In this document: positions 59,685 to 64,000 of the stretch, in pieces
Numbering within the stretch: the first letter of the stretch is position 1
Layout: each line of letters starts with the position of its first letter
DNA from: Narthecium ossifragum
Lineage: Eukaryota > Streptophyta > Magnoliopsida > Dioscoreales > Nartheciaceae
Direction of reading: 5' to 3'
Assembly: GCA_963920575.1 (NCBI GenBank)
Contig: OY986966.1
Location: 11,262,048 to 11,326,047, forward strand
DNA length: 64,000 nt
Position numbers and translations under genes: made by a program
The notes under the pieces: generated by a model
The model's input: only the letters and a program-made list of their open reading frames with translations
Told to the model about the DNA's origin: nothing
The model's database searches: none

Positions 59685-61129
59685 TGATGAGTCACTAAAT
59701 ATTCATATTTAAACCCCTTAATTTATATTTGTTAGCCCGAGAGTGTTTGTATTTGATAGTTTGTTAGTTGATTTCAGGTTTAATAAAGATTCAAGTTAGA
59801 AAATACAGAAAAAGGCTAATATGTTGAAAGTGCGTTGCTTCGCTGTCAGTTTGAAAAGAATTCGTCAAACTCTCCATATAAATTATAAATTCCTGAAATT
59901 TGGAGGACTTATAGAAGACATCAAGACGAACAACGTTTATGTTGAACACTTTGCGAGATTCCTGACAGAATAATACTAGTTTTGAAAACTATGAAGATAA
60001 ACAGATGCTGGGAAACTGGTCCGTCGATGTTCAGGAGAATATTCTCCAAATATTTGAGATAAGTCTAAATAATGTCAAATCTTCGGTATAGGACATAAGA
60101 CTTCCTAATCTACATCTTTTATGTTGAGAATGTTTCCAAATTCCTGTTTCATTAGACCTAGTTACGACCGGAATAGGACAGCCGGGAGTTAATCCAACGA
60201 ACCCGAGTTGTAGTAGGAGTCCAACTTAGCCATAACCCTAATTCCGGGAATACACCTATAAGAAGGTGTTTGCTGGCCAAAAATTGGAGGCCCACACAGA
60301 GAGAAAAGAGAGAATTAGGGTTAGTAAGATTTTCTGGAGAAGACAGAGCCGCGGCGTGGATCCCAATCGTTTTTCATCGAATCTATGGCTTCAATCACAA
60401 AGATGAGTGGCTAATTCTATACTTAGGGATCTCATGAAGCTTTAGTGTAGCTGCTTTATATTTTCTAGTTTTATACTTGTATTCTTTTCCTAGACATGAT
60501 CTTATATATATATGTTTTAATGATAAAAGAGTTGAGGGAACAGAGTTCCTTAACGTACTTTTAGTCCTACCTGATTTCGGTGATTGATGGTAGAGATCTA
60601 TAGGATAATTTTGATGTGGTTTGTGAATAACCGATAAGATATTTTATGCTTAGTGACGATAGCTTGTGCTAAGGTTACCCTGAAGACAATCTATACTAAT
60701 CGAAGATAAAATATGCCTTTGGAAAACACTCACCTTCTTTTAGGGATTCATGTTATCTTAAGAAACTATGAATCTATAATATCTCGATAAGAAAATAAGA
60801 GGATAATTAGATAATATAGGAAGTAAAACTAAAGTGGATTGAGTAATCCCTAAGTCTTCTCTCATTAATATATTTCAATCTATTTACATTCCTTTCTTAA
60901 CTAGTTTTAATTAATCAGTTTCCAAAATCCAAATCAATCCTTTTTGCTTTAAGTTTAGAGTTTTGAGATTTAATTCTGGTTTCTCCTTCATAATCAAAGT
61001 TTTCCCTGTGGTTCGATCCCGTATTTCATCACTATTCTACCCCATAGTTTAGTATTTTGAACAAGGGTTCATAAATTCTATTTTTGATTGAGTTTGCAAC
61101 TGATTTAACGATGCGTTTGCAAGCCATTA
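59685..61129 (+). repeat. 3' LTR of element C
   Basis: 1,445 bp, from TGATGAGTCACTAAATATTC to GCAAGCCATTA. It aligns with the split 5' LTR (30068-30446 plus 44210-45234). The last bases are TA instead of CA. The TATA-like TATAAGAAG is at 60257-60265. The GTAGC duplication follows at 61130-61134. Confidence 0.93.
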
Positions 61130-61134
61130 GTAGC

Positions 61135-61207
61135 TAAGTAGAGCACCGGTTAATATTAGTATTTTTGGGCATACTTGTTAAGACACGACACTTTTCAAAC
61201 GCTTTCA
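61135..61207 (+). repeat. 3' LTR of element B, last part
   Basis: The final 73 bp of the B LTR resume after the right GTAGC copy and run to CAAACGCTTTCA, compared with CAAGCGCAATCA at the end of the 5' LTR. The flanking TCTTC duplication of B follows at 61208-61212. Confidence 0.9.
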
Positions 61208-61635
61208 TCTTCGAGACGCATCAGTTTTCTTTTACGTTGTCCCATCGGGTCGGCAATCGCTCTCTCAATCCACTCCTCGAAATCCCTATCGGAAGTGGAC
61301 CATCCCTTTTGGATTCTTCCATGAACCCATTGATCTAAAGAGGAAGGTAGTGTCGACAAGCAGACCAGGGGAGACCCCGCAGTGGATAGGTAGAAAGCCC
61401 GCAGCTTTTCTAATCCATCAGTCCTAGAAGATGGGATGGAGATCGCCGGACCCAACCCATATCTCTTCCGATCGACGAGGTCTTCTTCTTCAAAGAAAAC
61501 CCTAGGAAGCAGAACGGCATCCGTCTCAGTATCTAAGAATGTATCAAAAGATTTGGCAAAAGGGTGCGAAAAATCCAAGCACGACGATACTTGATCGTAG
61601 GGGGAAAAGGACGAGCGACTCTCCGAGCCAGACAT
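61208..61635 (-). pseudogene. Antisense PMD ORF of A2, N-terminal part
   Basis: The minus-strand ORF starts at ATG 61635 (MSGSESRSSFSPYDQ) and runs for 141 codons until it meets element B. Native sequence ends at the TCTTC duplication (61208-61212), and the tail ending at 61195 is LTR. WVHGRIQKGWSTSDRDFEEW resembles the region that precedes the plant mobile domain in this family. With the two other pieces the gene would be roughly 400 codons. A TATA-like run, TATTTATAAG on the minus strand near 61658, lies just before the start codon. Its function is unknown; Tat antisense ORFs of this type have no proven role. Confidence 0.65.
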
Positions 61636-61820
61636 GGTTAAGTAGAAGGGAGCTACTTATAAATAGAGTCGAAGAGCTCAGAGAGATCGGAAAACGCTCC
61701 AGAGTAAGGGATAGAGAAACAGGATGACACAATCCCGCAGACATAGGGATTCAAAAACCCTTATCGACACACCAAAGGATGTTTTTGCCCCAGACATTGC
61801 TTCGAATCACGTCACGGGAC
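61636..61820 (+). other. A2 segment between antisense ORF start and polypurine tract
   Basis: Noncoding. It has TATAAATAG on the plus strand at 61658-61666, whose reverse complement is also TATA-like. On the minus strand it would be the promoter or 5' leader region of the antisense gene. Confidence 0.4.
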
Positions 61821-61831
61821 AAAAAGGGGGG
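61821..61831 (+). other. Polypurine tract of A2
   Basis: AAAAAGGGGGG lies just before the probable 3' LTR start. It is the plus-strand primer type used by LTR retrotransposons and matches the Tat style of an A-run then a G-run shortly before the LTR. Confidence 0.65.
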
Positions 61832-61837
61832 CAATTG

Positions 61838-62760
61838 TGTTACCGAGGAAAATACTCGAGTATCAACTAGTTGATATCCATCGTCGAGATTAACACATGG
61901 CACCAATCCAGCGGGCCACAGTCAGCGTACCCACGACACCGTACAGGTATAACACGTGGACGAATCGTTGTCGACGCTAGTGAAGCCGTCGCATATGGGA
62001 CTGCACAGAAATAGAGGTGTCGACCAATAAGGGAAGACACGCATTAAATGATGCTCGACACTTGAATTCAAATCTCATCATCACACCGCCTTCACCATTA
62101 TGCCGATGTGATTCAATAGTGTGTTAACCAAGGCGCATAGCCACCCTATCACTCCATGGCTGATGTGCAGAAGATAACGACACATACGTCGAACCTGAGC
62201 GACCTCGAGGATGATGTCGATGTCAAGATGGAGATTTTGAGGCCGAAGCATAATAAAGTCAAACGACCTCGAGATCGACGCATATTACAAAGACCCTAGG
62301 CCGGGAACCGAGTAACCCCGAGGTAGAGACTCAAGATGACATATAAACCGAGTGAGGTTGAGGCTCGAGATGACATATGAACTAAGTAACCCCTGGGTCA
62401 AGGCTCGAAGTCTAGGAGATGAGGTAACTGAGAGGTCAAGGTGATACATGAAGCCGGGTAGTGGATCCAAGGTTGAGACGGCAGAAGGAGTCGGATCCTC
62501 ATCATAACCCCATGATTTACAAAACTACTCTCCTAAAGCAAAGACGTGGGAAGTGGAACAAGAAATGGAGGAACGGTTATCTCCGAAAGACACGCGGCAA
62601 CAGGGCACACACAGACTTTCTACTACTACTACTTTAGCTTTAGCTACTGCATTTCCTTCTAGCTTGTACTCGTAGAAGCTTTCATCAGAGTTGTGATCTT
62701 CGATTGTTGTTCAATGGAAGTGAGTAAGTGAGTAACTAGTCTTTATCTGCTTTATTACTT
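61838..62760 (+). repeat. Probable 3' LTR of A2, right end unresolved
   Basis: The sequence starts TGTTACCGAGGAAAATACTCG a few bases after the polypurine tract, which is the expected position and style of a Tat LTR. I cannot see a partner LTR in the window, and no target duplication is identifiable, so the end is set loosely where TAGGAGTAG-type repeats begin. It contains no ORF of note. Confidence 0.45.
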
Positions 62761-64000
62761 GCCTATCTTCTACCTAGGAGTAGCATCTAAAATCTTAGAA
62801 GTAGCCCAAATACTTCTTAGGAGTAGATCAACTTACTCTGAGTAGTGCAGCCATCCATAGGAGTAGCTTACTGTCCAATTTAAGAGTAGAGTAACTATTG
62901 CGATAACGATTATCCTGTTTTTAACCACCCTCATCCAAAATCCACAAAATTCCACGTTTTCATAGACTTAAGTTTTACACAAAGTCCTCTTAATTGAGGC
63001 ACGGCTGAACCCATACACCCTTTTGATCATCCCTGTGCGATGGTTGGCACACCTCATGTGCCTGGCGACCACGTATCTATCCCAGGTACAATTTTTGAGC
63101 AACACATGTGAAAATTCCATTTGGGATTTACTTGTTTTAGTTTTGTTGGTGAGTATATATATACAGTAATGGATGATTTGGGTCTTTCAAATTTTATGGC
63201 TTGCTGTTCTGATCAGAATTGTGACATATTTAAATAAAATGGATTAACTTAAATCAAATATTCTTTATTGCTTGTTTTGTAAGGCTTCCTTAAGCTTCTG
63301 TAGAATTTGAGGTGTTTGTGAAATGCAGTGTCAAATCTTATGGGGTATTTGTAATTGCCACATGGCATTACAGTTTGTATTATAATTTGTGTTAGAACAT
63401 AAATCATGTTTGATCGGCGAAGGGACAAAAAGTGTCAAAAATGATCTAACATCCAAGAATCATGGGATTGCAGTTGAGTTCTACTCCTTCTAAACGAACA
63501 GAGGTGTTGAAGCTTGTTGAGATTGGATGGTGAAATGGAAATGAAGTGGAAAATGGAAAATGGGAAATGGAAGATGGAGTATGTGATTCTATGGTAAATC
63601 TACTCCTATGAGTGATAGATCTACTCCTAAAAATGAAGAATTAGGATAGCACTACTCCTAGAAAATTATGGTAATACTACTCCTATGAAAGAAATTATTG
63701 TAGCACTACTCCTAGAAATGAATGACTGATTGCAAGAGTTAAAAGGAATAAAAGCTTCATTAAGATAAATAGGGCTACATTGATAAATATGAAAAATTAC
63801 ATAGAAAAGCTGGTTTTGCTTTGATGGTCGGGGCCCTTTTTTCTTCATCTTCTTGGTCTTTTATAGACCTTCTGATAACCACCTTGAAACCACTAGAACT
63901 GCTTCATGCAACTGTCAGAAACTGATTCTGAAACCGTCATATATGCATAACTGGACGATATCTTCAGCTATTTACGAAACTGCCATCATGTAGAGCTTCT
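62761..64000. other. Right flank, AT-rich, no confirmed gene
   Basis: AT-rich sequence. The interval 62770-62890 has three TAGGAGTAG copies and a few variants, and 63595-63720 has five inverted copies (CTACTCCTA). About 63010-63110 holds an open run in one phase (ending GTPHVPGDHVSIPGTIFEQHM and a stop), which could be an exon or chance. I cannot tell whether this is host DNA, the end of the A2 LTR or a separate element. Confidence 0.4.
62774..63712. repeat. Inverted TAGGAGTAG short repeats
   Basis: Copies of TAGGAGTAG lie near 62775, 62809 and 62858, and inverted copies CTACTCCTA near 63600, 63622, 63650, 63675 and 63708. Many short motifs facing each other across about 700 bp resemble the subterminal repeats of DNA transposons such as CACTA or MULE elements. 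No terminal inverted repeat or target duplication was found. Confidence 0.5.

Larger units (their letters stand above)
30068..61129 (+). mobile_element. Element C: Athila-lineage retrotransposon inside B's 3' LTR
   Basis: It is bounded by TGATGAG at 30068 and CATTA at 61129 (a CATCA end with the terminal CA changed to TA), with GTAGC at 30063-30067 and 61130-61134. Its 5' LTR is split by chromovirus E, and its pol by solo LTR G1 and a rearranged block (H and I). The remaining parts are the leader and gag-pol at 45235-49176, the integrase start at 51412-51730, and the 3' region and 3' LTR at 58641-61129. It carries many stops and an inactivating protease change. Confidence 0.92.
12147..61207 (+). 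mobile_element. Element B: Athila-lineage retrotransposon hosting most of the window
   Basis: B has a 5' LTR (12147-13713), a tRNA-Asp-type primer site, gag-pro-pol (13975-19934), an extra ORF (about 21110-22570), a long 3' noncoding region, a polypurine tract and a 3' LTR split into 28597-30067 and 61135-61207. It is flanked by TCTTC at 12142-12146 and 61208-61212. Without nested insertions it would be about 14 kb. It received solo LTR2 and solo LTR3 in the 3' noncoding region and element C inside its 3' LTR. Many stops and frameshifts show that it is old and dead. Confidence 0.9.
9399..62760 (+). mobile_element. Element A2: 3' portion of a Tat retrotransposon, split by nested insertions
   Basis: A2 is visible in three pieces: 9399-10485, 12041-12146 and from 61208 to about 62760. 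The pieces fit end to end once the solo LTR D (duplication GACTG) and element B (duplication TCTTC) are removed. Together they hold an antisense plant-mobile-domain ORF, a polypurine tract and a probable 3' LTR, which is the usual arrangement downstream of integrase in Tat elements. Its LTR start (TGTTACCGAGG at 61838) does not resemble the A1 5' LTR, so A1 and A2 may be two related copies joined by deletion. The right end is not resolved. Confidence 0.65.

Noticed and set aside
61195..61207. Target duplication AAACG for one large insertion at 10511-10515 and 61197-61201
   Set aside because: It gave a tempting in-frame join, but the LTR ends show that D and B are separate insertions with duplications GACTG and TCTTC; the shared AAACG is LTR sequence.
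63010..63110. Possible host exon ending GTPHVPGDHVSIPGTIFEQHM
   Set aside because: It is too short, has no convincing splice sites and no family I recognise.

Overview
The window is plant nuclear DNA built almost entirely of Ty3/gypsy LTR retrotransposons inserted into one another. I see no intact host gene, rRNA, tRNA gene or CRISPR. The elements belong to three plant lineages: Tat (second, archaeal-type RNase H; antisense plant-mobile-domain ORF), Athila (tRNA-Asp primer sites of the TGGCGCCGTTGCC type, extra ORF after pol) and Tekay/Del-like chromoviruses (tRNA-iMet primer site TGGTATCAGAGC, C-terminal chromodomain). This mix points to a flowering plant and to a gene-poor, probably pericentromeric, region.

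Layout. (1) 51-9398: Tat element A1 with 5' LTR, primer site and a long gag-pro-pol frame broken by two stops and a frameshift, cut off inside integrase. (2) 9399 to about 62760: 3' part of a Tat element (A2), carrying an antisense plant-mobile-domain gene and a probable 3' LTR, split by everything between 10486 and 61207. (3) 10486-12040: reverse Athila-type solo LTR (D) in the A2 antisense gene. (4) 12147-61207: Athila element B, also in that gene. It carries a reverse solo LTR (22890-24272) and a chromovirus-type solo LTR (24525-27273), and its 3' LTR is split by (5) 30068-61129: Athila element C. Inside C are (6) reverse chromovirus E (30447-44204) in the 5' LTR, which itself holds (7) Athila element F (37712-41679); (8) a reverse chromovirus-type solo LTR G1 (49177-51411) in the pol; and (9) a rearranged block with a 5'-truncated chromovirus H (51731-55642) fused to a truncated E-family LTR I (to 57970). 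After B ends, A2 resumes to about 62760, followed by AT-rich flank.

The order of events follows from 5-bp target-site duplications read directly: GACTG (D), TCTTC (B), GAATG (solo LTR2), TGGTT/TAGTT (solo LTR3), GTAGC (C), GAAGG (E), TCCAC (F), ATAAC (G1). The deepest chain is A2 > B > C > E > F, five levels. The ages agree: F's two LTR remnants differ at only about 3 of 305 positions, while B and C have many stops.

The most unusual signal is a set of dense arrays of short palindromes centred on GATCGATC or CGGTCGAT/ATCGACCG. They occur in LTRs or untranslated leaders of Athila and chromovirus elements that are otherwise unrelated. They sit just before or after LTR TATA boxes, between primer site and gag, or before the extra ORF of element B. 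No element here can be autonomous: every gag-pol carries stops, frameshifts, deletions or active-site changes.
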